This document shows positions 33,312 to 42,597 of a stretch of 64,000 nt of DNA, piece after piece; position 1 is the first letter of the stretch, and each line of letters begins with the position of its first letter. Below the pieces are notes generated by a model that had not been told where the DNA came from, ran no database searches, and was given only the letters and a program-made list of their open reading frames with translations. Both the position numbers and the translations under genes were made by a program. This stretch comes from Sporanaerobium hydrogeniformans (lineage in GTDB: Bacteria > Bacillota > Clostridia > Lachnospirales > Cellulosilyticaceae), in the NCBI RefSeq assembly GCF_002735925.1, contig NZ_PEDL01000004.1:62001-126000 (forward strand). The letters run 5' to 3'.

Positions 33312-33356
33312 TATATTATTTCCTGTTTAACTAAAATTTTTTACTACCTCTTTTAA

Positions 33357-33405
33357 AGAAAAAAAGCCTACAATCCTTGAAACCCAAGTAATTGTAAGAC
33401 TTTTT
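33357..33405 (-). terminator. Terminator of the NhaC-type lysine transporter gene
   Basis: Imperfect arms at 33361-33379 and 33384-33405 (AAAAAG/CTTTTT, ACAAT/ATTGT and CTTG/CAAG blocks), with T residues following on the minus strand. Confidence 0.6.
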
Positions 33406-33410
33406 ACCTT

Positions 33411-34949
33411 CTATTTTTGTTTTGCTTTATCCCACTTATTGAATATGAAAAGTGTAACCCCTAATAATAGAATTGAACTTCCTAATGTCATCCACAAGCT
33501 AGCTGTAAAACCTGCGACAATATAGCCTACCAAACAGCAGCCTGCTACAACTAAAGCATAGGGAATTTGAGAGGAGACATGATCTATATGATGACACCCT
33601 GCTCCTGTAGATGAAAGAATAGTTGTATCTGAAATAGGAGAACAGTGATCACCAAATACTGCTCCAGCAAGAGTTGCTGCAAGAGTTGCTATTACAAGCT
33701 GTGGTGCTACTGCTGCACTGATTGTTGTTACAATAGGAATTAAAAGTAGGAAGGTCCCCCAAGAAGTTCCCATTGCAAAAGCAAGTCCTCCTGCTACTAA
33801 GAATACGCTAGCTGGAATAAATGCTGCAGGCATTTGTGAATTTGCTACAAGTCCCCCTACAAAGCCTCCTGTATTTAACAGCTCTCTACATACACCACTA
33901 ATAGTCCATGCCAAAGTAAGAATAATGAACGCACCTACCATGGTCTTAACACCTATACCAATACCTTCCATAAACTCTTTAAAGCTTATGAGTTTGCGTG
34001 GTACAAAAAGAAGAAAGGCTACAATGAGTGCACCAAAGCCTGCAAGAGCTAGTGCTCGTCCTGCATCTGTGTTACCAAATCCTTCAGCTAATGTCATACC
34101 ACCTTCAAAGTAGCCACCTACATAAAGCATAGAAAGTATTGCAAATACAATAAGCGCAAAAATAGGAATAATAAGATCATATACTTTTCCTTTTGAAGAA
34201 ATTTTCACTTTAGAAAGCTCGTCTTCTTCAGTATCTGCATTTGCTATTTCCTTGCCTTCTCGTGCCATCTTTTCAAACTTAGCCATGCCGCCAAATTCAA
34301 TAGGAGTGACACAAAGTACAGTGACCATTATTAAAGTTAAAATAGCATAAAGATTATAAGGGATTGTCGCCATGAAGGTTTCCATACCATTAAGTGGTAC
34401 ACCATTTACCTCTAAACCTTCCATTGCTGAAATAACAGATGCTGCCCAAGATGAAATAGGGGCAATAATACAAACAGGTGCTGCTGTTGCATCGATAATG
34501 TATGCCAGCTTTGCCCTAGAAATCTTATGCTTATCTACTACTGGTCTCATAACTGTACCAATTGTTAAGCAGTTAAAGTAATCATCAATAAATATAAGCC
34601 CCCCTAAAACAAAGGTTCCAAGTTGTGCTCCTTTTTTTGTTTTAATTTTATTTCCTGCCCAATCACCATAAGCTCTTGAACCCCCTGCCATTGTAATAAC
34701 AGCCACAAGTGCACCTAAAAATGCCAAAAATAAAATGATGGGTGCATTGTCTCCTAATTTCTGAGCCATTAATGAAAAAGTAACATCCATGGCCTTAACT
34801 ATGCCTCCCCCTGTGTTAAAAGCATAAATAAGTGTCCCTGATAAAATACCTACAATCAATGAGGAAATAACCTCTTTTGTTATAAGTGCCAGTGCGATTG
34901 CTATAATAGGTGGGAGTATCGATAACCAACCAACATCAATTGCTTCCAT
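33411..34949 (-). CDS. lysW: NhaC-family transporter under a lysine riboswitch (LysW-like)
   Basis: A 512-residue antiporter-family membrane protein with about twelve helices. NhaC features include GTSWGTFLLLIPI and DHCSPISDTTILSSTGAG in the second half. Family members move Na+/H+, malate/lactate or amino acids. The upstream leader is a complete lysine riboswitch with its own terminator, and comparative work on the L-box regulon described NhaC-type lysine importers under the same control, so lysine import is the best reading. Single gene with terminators on both sides. Confidence 0.88.
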   Translation of the reverse strand: MEAIDVGWLSILPPIIAIALALITKEVISSLIVGILSGTLIYAFNTGGGIVKAMDVTFSLMAQKLGDNAPIILFLAFLGALVAVITMAGGSRAYGDWAGNKIKTKKGAQLGTFVLGGLIFIDDYFNCLTIGTVMRPVVDKHKISRAKLAYIIDATAAPVCIIAPISSWAASVISAMEGLEVNGVPLNGMETFMATIPYNLYAILTLIMVTVLCVTPIEFGGMAKFEKMAREGKEIANADTEEDELSKVKISSKGKVYDLIIPIFALIVFAILSMLYVGGYFEGGMTLAEGFGNTDAGRALALAGFGALIVAFLLFVPRKLISFKEFMEGIGIGVKTMVGAFIILTLAWTISGVCRELLNTGGFVGGLVANSQMPAAFIPASVFLVAGGLAFAMGTSWGTFLLLIPIVTTISAAVAPQLVIATLAATLAGAVFGDHCSPISDTTILSSTGAGCHHIDHVSSQIPYALVVAGCCLVGYIVAGFTASLWMTLGSSILLLGVTLFIFNKWDKAKQK

Positions 34950-34994
34950 AATCTTTTCCTATTCCTCTCTTAATTTTTATAATCTTTAGATAAC

Positions 34995-35023
34995 AAAAAA
35001 GCCTTGAGCAAATCACTCAAGGC
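34995..35023 (-). terminator. Riboswitch expression-platform terminator
   Basis: GCCTTGAG/CTCAAGGC arms (35001-35008 and 35016-35023) followed on the minus strand by six T residues, between the lysine aptamer and the transporter gene. Confidence 0.9.
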
Positions 35024-35059
35024 TTCATTTCTGACTAAGTAAATGCCTAACGCTCAGGC

Positions 35060-35262
35060 ACTCCTCTCATTCAACAAATCGACTTTAGTGATAGCTCTCC
35101 ACAAATTTAATTTGTGACAGTGTTATATATATTCTACATAACCCCAACGTTATAGTCCTAAAGCATTAACTACATCGCTTCGGCGATTTCTCCTTTCAGC
35201 TTGCTTCAATGTGCTTAACTCCACAAGCTTACTCTTAAAAACCGCAACCTCTATCTACTTCC
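35060..35262 (-). promoter_or_regulatory. Lysine riboswitch (L-box)
   Basis: On the minus strand the aptamer shows the conserved L-box blocks in order: GATAGAGGTTGCGG, AAGAGTAAGC, GCTGAAAGGAGAAATCGCC with GAAGCG, GTTGGGG, ACTGTCACAAATT with AATTTGTGG, and GAGCTATCAC closing the first stem. The layout follows the lysC leader of Bacillus subtilis. Lysine binding would favour the downstream terminator and switch off the NhaC-type transporter. Confidence 0.93.
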
Positions 35263-35285
35263 TATTTAGTTGTTATCTTATGTAT

Positions 35286-35314
35286 ACTATAACTTATAAT
35301 ATAAAGGTTGTAAA
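35286..35314 (-). promoter_or_regulatory. Promoter of the lysine riboswitch transcript
   Basis: Minus-strand TTTACA (35314-35309), 17-base spacer, TATAGT (35291-35286); transcription would start about 20 bases before the aptamer. Confidence 0.65.
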
Positions 35315-35407
35315 GCAAAATTTACTTAATAAACCTTTGCTCTTGTCTGACAATTTTTGTAAAACCTCTCATGAAGTTATGTAATCTATCAGCTATCCTT
35401 TTATTAG

Positions 35408-35449
35408 TATCCTTTATAAGACAGCACCTCGTCCTATAAAGGATACTTT
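35408..35449. repeat. Inverted repeat after selO
   Basis: Perfect 13-base arms AGTATCCTTTATA (35408-35420) and TATAAAGGATACT (35437-35449) touch the selO stop codon. A T run follows only on the plus strand, where there is no gene, so a terminator role for selO is uncertain. Confidence 0.5.
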
Positions 35450-36919
35450 TCATGTACCACAATAGGTTTTATATTTATTCTCTGTTTTTTCTGGCAAAGT
35501 AGTATAGTATGCATTATATTTTGTATAATCATAAGGTGCTGTAATAGCTTCTAAAAGTGCTTTTATTACACTATAATCCTTCTGCTCAGCTGCAGCCTCT
35601 AGGGCTTCTTCCACCCTGTGGTTACGTGGTATAACCATTGGATTGTTGGCTTCCATAAGTCTTTTTATAACCTCTTTACACTCTCTTTGCTCATCTAATC
35701 GCTTCTGCCACATAGTATACCACTTTTTAAAGTCCTCATTCTTAAACCAATCCATACCTTCTCTATTATTAATAGTTAGATTTAAAAAAGTATTTGTATA
35801 GTCTGCTTTATATTTTTCCATAAGCTTTAAAAGCTCTTGAATTAAGTTTTTATCTTCTTCTTTTTTATGAACTAAACCAAGCTTGGCTCTCATGCCCTCA
35901 TACCAATTTTTACTATAAAGCTGCCTAAAATCAGAAAGGGCTATTTCCGCTAACCGAATGGCCTCCTCCCTGTCTGCATGTAAAATAGGCACTAAAGTTT
36001 CTGCAAATCTTGCTAAGTTCCAAGCTGCTATAGGGGGTTGATTTTCATAAGCATAGCGCCCATACTCATCAATAGAACTAAAAACAGTTTTAAGATCATA
36101 ACTATCCATAAAAGCACAGGGACCATAGTCAATTGTTTCTCCACTAATTGCCATATTATCTGTATTCATAACCCCATGTACGAATCCAACAAGTTGCCAT
36201 TTTGCAATAAGTATGGCTTGGCGTTCTATCACTCTTTTTAACAAATAGAAGTAAGGGTTCTCTTCATTCATCCCCTCTTTAAAATGTCTTGTTAGGGTAT
36301 AATCTGCTAATGCCTTAAGCTCCTTGACTGTTCCCCACCTTGCTACATACTGAAAAGTTCCTACACGTATATGACTCTTGGCTATACGCGTCAATCTAGC
36401 ACCTTCTAAAGCTTCTTCTCGAATGACCTTTTCACCTGTTGTTATAACTGCTAAGCTTCTTGTCGTCGGAATCCCAAGAGCATGCATTCCCTCACTAATA
36501 ATATACTCTCTTAACATAGGCCCTAGTGCTGCCTTTCCATCTCCTCCCCTTGAATAAGGTGTTCTCCCAGCCCCTTTAAGTTGAATATCATAGACTTCCT
36601 TATCCTTTGCTTGGTACTCCCCTAAGAGTATTGCTCGTCCATCACCTAACATTGTAAAATATCCAAATTGGTGTCCTGCGTAAGCCTGTGCGATAGCTTC
36701 TCTAGGAGCCTTGTTACCTGCTAGAAACTGTATTCCTTCTTGACTCTGCAAAAAGGCTTTATCTAAACCTAAACTATCTGCTAAATGCCTATTAAATAGG
36801 ACAAGCCGAGGCTCCGGTACCTTACTTGGTGCTTGTACTGAAAACAAACTTTTAGGAAGTTTAATGTACGTATGCTTTAAGTTTACATACTGATCTATTC
36901 CTACTTCTGCTCTATTCAT
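35450..36919 (-). CDS. selO: SelO/YdiU-family protein adenylyltransferase
   Basis: A 489-residue pseudokinase-fold enzyme that transfers AMP to protein Ser, Thr or Tyr. Conserved blocks are [36 protein letters not shown], and HGVMNTDNM with the catalytic Asn/Asp followed by DYGP. Length agrees with bacterial SelO (about 480-490). The ATG at 36919 follows GGGGG; an upstream ATG-like start at 36946 is less well placed. Monocistronic between the lysine riboswitch and the GH105 gene. Confidence 0.95.
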   Translation of the reverse strand: MNRAEVGIDQYVNLKHTYIKLPKSLFSVQAPSKVPEPRLVLFNRHLADSLGLDKAFLQSQEGIQFLAGNKAPREAIAQAYAGHQFGYFTMLGDGRAILLGEYQAKDKEVYDIQLKGAGRTPYSRGGDGKAALGPMLREYIISEGMHALGIPTTRSLAVITTGEKVIREEALEGARLTRIAKSHIRVGTFQYVARWGTVKELKALADYTLTRHFKEGMNEENPYFYLLKRVIERQAILIAKWQLVGFVHGVMNTDNMAISGETIDYGPCAFMDSYDLKTVFSSIDEYGRYAYENQPPIAAWNLARFAETLVPILHADREEAIRLAEIALSDFRQLYSKNWYEGMRAKLGLVHKKEEDKNLIQELLKLMEKYKADYTNTFLNLTINNREGMDWFKNEDFKKWYTMWQKRLDEQRECKEVIKRLMEANNPMVIPRNHRVEEALEAAAEQKDYSVIKALLEAITAPYDYTKYNAYYTTLPEKTENKYKTYCGT

Positions 36920-37005
36920 TTTGTTTCCCCCTATCCTAACACTCATTTTTATCTTAGTTTATACATCTCCCTTCTTATTATCCTAGTTTATAAAAATTAT
37001 TTCTT

Positions 37006-38127
37006 TTATTGCTCAAGTGCTTCTGATAAGGCTAAAATCGTTAAAGATTGCCCATAAGCCATGGGTGCAATCAAAATATTTTTATAATGTTCTTTATTGT
37101 AACCCATTCCTGTTCCTCCTGAAACATTTAATACCGTTCCATCTTCTGCAATGTTTTGAAGGATGGCAGCAATAGCCTTATGCGCACATTCTAAATAGCT
37201 ATCGTCTAAAATACCTAAACGAATCCCCTTTAAAATACCTGCTGCAATAGCTGCTGAACCGGAAACTTCTTCATAGCTAGTAGGATCATCTAATACCGTA
37301 TGCCATAAACCAGATTTGCTTTGTAATTTTTTAAGTGTGCTGACTTGCATTTTGTATGTATCTAAGATGATTTGTTTCACACCCGCATTTAAGCTGCCTT
37401 GGAAGAACTCTAAATATTCAAGAATCCCTACTGTAAACCAGCTATTGCCACGACACCAAAATATACCTCCAAAGTTGTTACGTCCATTGAATGTCCAACC
37501 ATGATAGAATAAGCCGGTTTTATTGTCATGTAAATATTTAATGTGCATTAATACCTGATGAATAGATTCATCAATCCAATCTTGGCGATTATAAAGCTGA
37601 CCCATTTTATTAAGAAATAGTACGGTCATAAAAATAGTATCAATCCACATCTCATTTTCATTGAGACGTACACCTTGGCGATCTCCATTGGCACTTGTTA
37701 CATGTTGGAAACCACCTTCTTTGGTTCTTGGAAGACACTCCATAAGCCAATCTGCCCAAGTGAGACAAAGCGCTTCAAACTCTTTATCCTTTTTTGTTTC
37801 ATTAAGCAATGCAAGGGTCAGTAAAGGGGTTGTCGTATTAATATTCTTAGAGGGTAGGCCCATCTCTATATTGTCTTTAAACCACTCATATAAAAAAGCT
37901 TCATATTCACTATTCTTTTTAGCTTTCATTACCTTTAAAAGACCATATAAACCTACGCCTTGTGGCCAGTCCCATTCTTTAATGCCAAAATCTCTTTTAA
38001 AGTAACCAATGGCTTCTCCACCCTTTTTTGCTAATTCCTCTTCATTTTGAGGTCCTTCTAAATTTAATAATTTGTCAATCACACGGTCTAATTTTTCTTG
38101 GATTACTGAATGGTTTATTTTTTTCAT
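37006..38127 (-). CDS. GH105 unsaturated rhamnogalacturonyl/glucuronyl hydrolase (YteR-like)
   Basis: A 373-residue (alpha/alpha)6-barrel hydrolase without signal peptide, so cytoplasmic. It removes the 4,5-unsaturated uronic acid left by polysaccharide lyases. Family blocks are WDWPQGVGLYGLL, LNENEMWIDTIFM, FYHGWTFNGRNNFGGIFWCRGNSWF and VSGSAAIAAGILKG. The ATG at 38127 follows GGAG at nine bases; an in-frame TTG at 38142 is less likely. It diverges from an AraC-type regulator, with a TRAP transporter next door, forming a pectin-saccharide use locus. Confidence 0.93.
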   Translation of the reverse strand: MKKINHSVIQEKLDRVIDKLLNLEGPQNEEELAKKGGEAIGYFKRDFGIKEWDWPQGVGLYGLLKVMKAKKNSEYEAFLYEWFKDNIEMGLPSKNINTTTPLLTLALLNETKKDKEFEALCLTWADWLMECLPRTKEGGFQHVTSANGDRQGVRLNENEMWIDTIFMTVLFLNKMGQLYNRQDWIDESIHQVLMHIKYLHDNKTGLFYHGWTFNGRNNFGGIFWCRGNSWFTVGILEYLEFFQGSLNAGVKQIILDTYKMQVSTLKKLQSKSGLWHTVLDDPTSYEEVSGSAAIAAGILKGIRLGILDDSYLECAHKAIAAILQNIAEDGTVLNVSGGTGMGYNKEHYKNILIAPMAYGQSLTILALSEALEQ

Positions 38128-38249
38128 ACTTATTTTCTCCAATCTTTTTTAAAACTAGCTGATACTATTCTAGAAAGTTATCTTGTTTTCTTGTATACTA
38201 TCACTAAATATAATGACTTTAAAATTTAACGAAAGGCTGGAATCTATTC

Positions 38250-39158
38250 TTGGATAAACTACTTTATTTTGCTGAAACAGAAGGTATTGCACTAGAACGC
38301 ATGCAACGTATAGGTAAATTTGATATGAATGTGAAACACTTTCATAATGAATATGAGATCTTCTACTTATTAGAAGGTAAAAGACAGTTTTTCTTTGATA
38401 ACCGTGCTTATGAAATCAAACCCGGTAGCCTTATATTAGTCAATGAAAATGCCATCCATATGACTCGGGCAAATTCTGATGAGGATATAGGACATGATCG
38501 GATTATTCTTTACATTAATAAGCAAAAGATGAAGGAATTAGATAACCTCTTTCCTACTATTAACCTTGTAAAGTTTTTCAGAGAGCAATATGGTGTTTTT
38601 CACCTTAATGAAGAACAACAAACGCAATTTATGACTTTTTACGAATCATTAAAACAAGAGTTTGATACTAAAGAACGTCATTCTCATGCCATGATTGCTA
38701 TGCAAATCATCATGTATTTTATTGAATTTATGCGCAAAAATCAAGCACACAAAATTGCAGATATAAATTCCAATACAAGTGCCAAATACCAAACTATTTA
38801 TGCTGTATCTGATTATATCTCTGAGCATTATACTGAATCACTTTCCCTTGAATCCTTAGCAAGCTACTTCTTTCTTAGCAAATATTACCTGTGTAGAAGC
38901 TTTAAGGAAGTAACAGGCTATGGCATTAATGAATATATTCACATTCATCGTATTCAAAAGGCTAAACAGCTTTTAGAGGAGACTAAGCTTAGTGTTTCAG
39001 AAATCTCGCAAATGCTTGGCTATGAAAGCCTTACTCACTTTGAGAAAATCTTTAAAACCTATATGACTTTGTCTCCCCTAAAATACCGTAAAACACTTAA
39101 TATTGTTACTTATACCAACGATCTCCCTATTACTAGTGGTCTACAGCTTAACCCATAA
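38250..39158 (+). CDS. AraC-family regulator with cupin sensor domain
   Basis: A 302-residue activator: N-terminal cupin (HFHNEYEIFYLLEGKRQFF, about residues 31-49, then KPGSLILVNENAIH) and a C-terminal double helix-turn-helix (about 200-290; LSLESLASYFFLSKYYLCRSFKE and SVSEISQMLGYESLTHFEKIFK in separate helices). It starts at a TTG with a weak GAAAGG site, the only start-like codon before the cupin. It lies between and opposite to GH105 and the TRAP operon and probably activates both in response to a pectin sugar. Confidence 0.88.
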   Translation: MDKLLYFAETEGIALERMQRIGKFDMNVKHFHNEYEIFYLLEGKRQFFFDNRAYEIKPGSLILVNENAIHMTRANSDEDIGHDRIILYINKQKMKELDNLFPTINLVKFFREQYGVFHLNEEQQTQFMTFYESLKQEFDTKERHSHAMIAMQIIMYFIEFMRKNQAHKIADINSNTSAKYQTIYAVSDYISEHYTESLSLESLASYFFLSKYYLCRSFKEVTGYGINEYIHIHRIQKAKQLLEETKLSVSEISQMLGYESLTHFEKIFKTYMTLSPLKYRKTLNIVTYTNDLPITSGLQLNP

Positions 39159-40455
39159 GTCCTAATACAGTTGGTAACCATGTACTTAAAGCTGGAATAT
39201 AGGTAACCATTAATAGACCAATAAAGATAGCCACAAAGTAAGGAATTAAGGTTTTCATAACCTCTTCTACTTGAAGCTTTGCCACACTACAGCCAATGAA
39301 TAAAACGTTCCCAACTGGAGGGGTAATCGTACCTACTGATAAATTCATTACCATCATTACTCCAAACTGTATAGGATCCATACCGATACTTGTTACAATA
39401 GGCATAATGATAGGTGTGAAAATCAGTAAGGCAGGTGCCATATCCATAAAGGTTCCAACAATTAATAATAAAATATTGATAATAAGTAAAATAATAATTT
39501 TATTATTGGAAATCCCTAGTACTAGGTTACTGATAGCTTCTGGAAGACCTGTAAAGGACATAACAAATGAAAGTACAGAAGAAGCACCAATGATGAGCAT
39601 AACAATAGCCGTCATAACACCTGCTTCTTTTAAAATCTCTGGGATTTTACTTAATTTAATAGATTTATACACAACTACGGATAAGAAAAACGCATATGCA
39701 ACGGCTATACCTGATGCTTCTGTTGGTGTAAAATAACCTGATAAAATCCCACCAATGATAATAACAACTAGGAATAAGCTTGGGATAGCATCCCAGATTG
39801 TTTTTAAAACAATTTTTGTGGTTAAATGCTCACCTTTTATAACATAGCCTTTCTTTTTACCATAAATAAAGGCTACAATCATACATAAGGCACACCATAA
39901 CAAACCTGGAATCCAGCCTGCCATGAATAAAGCTGCTACGGAAGTTCCTCCACTGGCAGCAGAAAAGACAATAAATGCCGTTGTTGGAGGGATTAATTGT
40001 CCTACAGGTGCCGTTGCAATATTTACAGCTGCTGAATAAGCATCTTCATAACCGTGCTCCTTTTGAAGAGGATGAAGTACACCTCCCATAGCTGTTGCTG
40101 CGGCAATACCTGAGCCTGAAATAGAACCAAACATAGCATTCCCAGCAATATTAGTAAGGGCTAAAGAACCTGGTACCTTACCTAATACTAATAAAGCCAT
40201 ATTAATAAGACGTTTTGCTATCCCACCATTACTCATTAAAAGCCCTGCTAAAATGAAAAAGGGTACAGCTAGTAGTGTAAAGCTATCAATACCACCTACT
40301 AACTTTTGTGCTGAAATGAACATCCCAAATTGTGGGGTTAAAAATGCAATAATCGATACGAGTGCAGAGATAATAATACTAAAAGAGACTGGTACACTAA
40401 ATGCTAAGAGCAAGAAGAATACAGTAACGAGCATTAATGCTACTTGAAGTTCCAT
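39148..40455 (-). CDS. dctM: TRAP transporter large permease (DctM)
   Basis: A 435-residue, twelve-helix membrane subunit of a TRAP importer. Typical blocks include FTLLAVPFFILAG, GSISGSGIAAATAMGGVLHP, IPPTTAFIVF, GTFMDMAPALLIFTPIIMPI and ITPPVGNVLF. Its 3' end overlaps the end of the convergent araC gene by 11 bases. The start adjoins the DctQ stop directly (no gap). The substrate is inferred from GH105 nearby: a uronate or small oligogalacturonide. Confidence 0.94.
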   Translation of the reverse strand: MELQVALMLVTVFFLLLAFSVPVSFSIIISALVSIIAFLTPQFGMFISAQKLVGGIDSFTLLAVPFFILAGLLMSNGGIAKRLINMALLVLGKVPGSLALTNIAGNAMFGSISGSGIAAATAMGGVLHPLQKEHGYEDAYSAAVNIATAPVGQLIPPTTAFIVFSAASGGTSVAALFMAGWIPGLLWCALCMIVAFIYGKKKGYVIKGEHLTTKIVLKTIWDAIPSLFLVVIIIGGILSGYFTPTEASGIAVAYAFFLSVVVYKSIKLSKIPEILKEAGVMTAIVMLIIGASSVLSFVMSFTGLPEAISNLVLGISNNKIIILLIINILLLIVGTFMDMAPALLIFTPIIMPIVTSIGMDPIQFGVMMVMNLSVGTITPPVGNVLFIGCSVAKLQVEEVMKTLIPYFVAIFIGLLMVTYIPALSTWLPTVLGLMG

Positions 40456-40923
40456 CTAGTTTTCCTCCTTCATTTCTTTTATAAATCCAACTAATCTTAC
40501 TAGGCAGTAAAAGCTCATAAGTACCCCACTTATTGGAAGACATGCGTAATAAATAGGCATTGGTAATTGCATAGCTGGAGAAATTTGTCCAACTGAATTT
40601 AGCATTACCATGGTTCCTCCCATAATTAATACAAAAATACTTAATATAAGAATAACCACTTCAATCATCATTTTTGTTTTTATTAGATTTTTTAGTTGGA
40701 AGGTTTTCGTTATCAAGTTAATAGAAATATGTTTTTCTTGTCCATAGGCATAAGGCATCCCTAACATCGTTAGCCAAATCAGTGCATAGCGTAAAAATTC
40801 CTCTGTATACTTGCTTGGATTATTTAAGAGAAATCTTGTTGCAACCTGCCAACAGCATCCTAGTACCATTATCCCCATTAAACTAACGATTAGTGTACCT
40901 AACATTTTATTTAATGCTTTCAT
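40456..40923 (-). CDS. dctQ: TRAP transporter small permease (DctQ)
   Basis: A 155-residue four-helix subunit. The family motif RFLLNNPSKYTEEFLRYALIWLTMLG (about residues 31-56, given in part as NPSKYTEEFLRYALIWLTML) is clear. The ATG at 40923 is placed six bases behind GGAGG; an ATG one codon earlier is also possible. It sits between dctP and dctM. Confidence 0.92.
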   Translation of the reverse strand: MKALNKMLGTLIVSLMGIMVLGCCWQVATRFLLNNPSKYTEEFLRYALIWLTMLGMPYAYGQEKHISINLITKTFQLKNLIKTKMMIEVVILILSIFVLIMGGTMVMLNSVGQISPAMQLPMPIYYACLPISGVLMSFYCLVRLVGFIKEMKEEN

Positions 40924-40935
40924 CATATTCCTCCC

Positions 40936-41961
40936 CTAGTTTCCACTATATTGTTGGATATCTTCATATAATTTTTGGTAGTCCTCACCTTTTGCTACAA
41001 ACTCTTCATGTAGTGGTTGTACCGCTTCTATAAATGCACTCTTATCAATATCACGATATACCGTGATTCCCATTGCTTCTGCTTCTACAATAGCCTCTTC
41101 CATCATACGATTGTACATCTGCTTGAAATTGTCATTAACCTGAGTAAGACATGCTACTAAATAGTCTTGTTGCTCTGTTGTTAAATCGTTCCAAGTCTTT
41201 GTACTGATGATATAAATATCAGGTGAGTACTGATGCTCTGTATATGTATAAGACTTTGCAATCTCTGCATGCTTATCAACAGTTAAGGCAAGTTCTGTAT
41301 TTTCAGCTCCATCAATAACACCTTGCTGTAAAGAGGTATACGTTTCACTTGCAGACATTGGAACAGGAGAAGCCCCCATTAATTCCAACATCCTCATGGA
41401 AGCTGAACTTGGCATAGAGCGCAATTTCCTCCCTTTCAGTACAGAAGGGTCTGTTGCAGGAACATTTTCCTTTAAATAAACATTTCTAGCTCCATTTGCA
41501 TAATAGCCAATGGCAATGTAGCCCTCTTCTTCATTTTCTTTAAATAAAGCCTTAACTGCCTCACTTTTTTCCATTGCTGCATAATAGTGTTCTTGCCCTG
41601 TAAACAAGTATGGCATTGCAAAAATAGAATAGTGATCATTAAATTGTCCGAGTGTATTCGAACTTACTTTTGCCATATCTAATACACCTGCTTTTACCAT
41701 CTCAATAGCTTCTTTTTCTGAGCCTAACACACCACTTGCATAAATATCTACTTCTAGATTCTTGCTTGGATCTTGGGCAACAAAATCTGAAAACAAAGCA
41801 ATTGATTGCGCAATTTCTGACTCTTTTGCTTGGTTATGTGCCAGTCTAATTTGTATTTTGTCTGAATAGTTTGCACTAGAGACACTTCCAAATATAGAAA
41901 CTGATGTAATGAGCCCAATCATTGCAGCTGTAATGCCTAAAACCTTTTTTACACTTTTCAT
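40936..41961 (-). CDS. dctP: TRAP substrate-binding protein (DctP)
   Basis: A 341-residue secreted binding protein. The signal peptide covers about residues 1-28 and has no lipobox cysteine, so the mature protein would be free unless retained otherwise, which is unusual in a Gram-positive. The DctP fold is shown by SGVLGSEKEAIEMVKAG, KLRSMPSSASMRMLELMGASPVPMS with the carboxylate-binding Arg, and LQQGVIDGAENT. First gene of the dctPQM operon; a TGTACA palindrome lies upstream. Confidence 0.92.
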   Translation of the reverse strand: MKSVKKVLGITAAMIGLITSVSIFGSVSSANYSDKIQIRLAHNQAKESEIAQSIALFSDFVAQDPSKNLEVDIYASGVLGSEKEAIEMVKAGVLDMAKVSSNTLGQFNDHYSIFAMPYLFTGQEHYYAAMEKSEAVKALFKENEEEGYIAIGYYANGARNVYLKENVPATDPSVLKGRKLRSMPSSASMRMLELMGASPVPMSASETYTSLQQGVIDGAENTELALTVDKHAEIAKSYTYTEHQYSPDIYIISTKTWNDLTTEQQDYLVACLTQVNDNFKQMYNRMMEEAIVEAEAMGITVYRDIDKSAFIEAVQPLHEEFVAKGEDYQKLYEDIQQYSGN

Positions 41962-42020
41962 TTTCATGAACCTCCGAGTAAATTTAGACTTCTAATATGT
42001 ATATATTGCACATATAAAAT

Positions 42021-42035
42021 TGTACAATTTGTACA
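42021..42035. promoter_or_regulatory. Palindromic operator candidate before dctP
   Basis: TGTACAATTTGTACA is a perfect 15-base palindrome about its central base, about 60 bases before the dctP start. The inner TTGTACAA-type core resembles operators of GntR/FadR-type uronate regulators, but no such regulator is in the window. Confidence 0.45.
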
Positions 42036-42372
42036 TATTATCTCATTTAAAAAGATAGTTTTGTATGCATTTTTTATATTACTATCTTAACATGAAATAC
42101 AGTATACTTCTCTTCCTATATTGCACAAGACCTTCACTTTTCAAATAATATTGCTCTTTTATGGTAAGCCTATTGAACACTATTCCTTATGATTTTATTT
42201 TTCGCATTCATTTATTATAAAATAGTTCTAACCCAGCTTCTTAAAAAGATGCACTTTATCTATTCTATTTAATCTTTATTGCTTATGAAATACTCCTTAT
42301 TTTTTATTTCTTCTATACTTTTTATATAAACAGTTATTTGCTACTACTTTTCCACAATTCTTTTCTCAATAG

Positions 42373-42416
42373 AAATAGCTCTGACGTGTCTTATGAAAGA
42401 CCAGTCAGAGCTATTT
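42373..42416. repeat. Isolated 13-base inverted repeat
   Basis: AAATAGCTCTGAC (42373-42385) and GTCAGAGCTATTT (42404-42416) are perfect arms around an 18-base loop. It lies 180 bases past the HAD gene stop and could end that transcript, though the T run after it is weak. Confidence 0.5.
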
Positions 42417-42597
42417 ATTAATGAAGGGGTATCATAAATAAAAAATTTTTCTTAATGATGGAACAGTCTACTATTTCTTTTTTTACTAATTAAAGTATAT
42501 AGTAAGTTAACCTATGTAAAAAGAGTATTCATCTATCCTTAACCTAATCGACTTCTAGTTGTAACCTAAAGTAACATAATTGCAATTTAAAAACGGT

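Larger units (their letters stand above)
41962..42597. other. Intergenic region upstream of the TRAP operon
   Basis: A 636-base AT-rich gap without a recognisable gene. Near the TRAP operon it holds the palindrome at 42021-42035; further away there is an isolated hairpin at 42373-42416. I see nothing else, and short frames in it lack ribosome sites. Confidence 0.5.

Noticed and set aside
35060-35262. T-box leader upstream of the NhaC gene
   Set aside because: No T-box sequence or specifier loop is present; the conserved blocks match the lysine riboswitch instead.
37661-38005. 114-codon plus-strand frame opposite the GH105 gene
   Set aside because: Antisense to conserved GH105 motifs, with no start site signals.
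39296-39736. 146-codon plus-strand frame opposite dctM
   Set aside because: It is the antisense of a clear TRAP permease; its hydrophobic, Ile-rich translation is what an antisense of membrane-helix codons gives.
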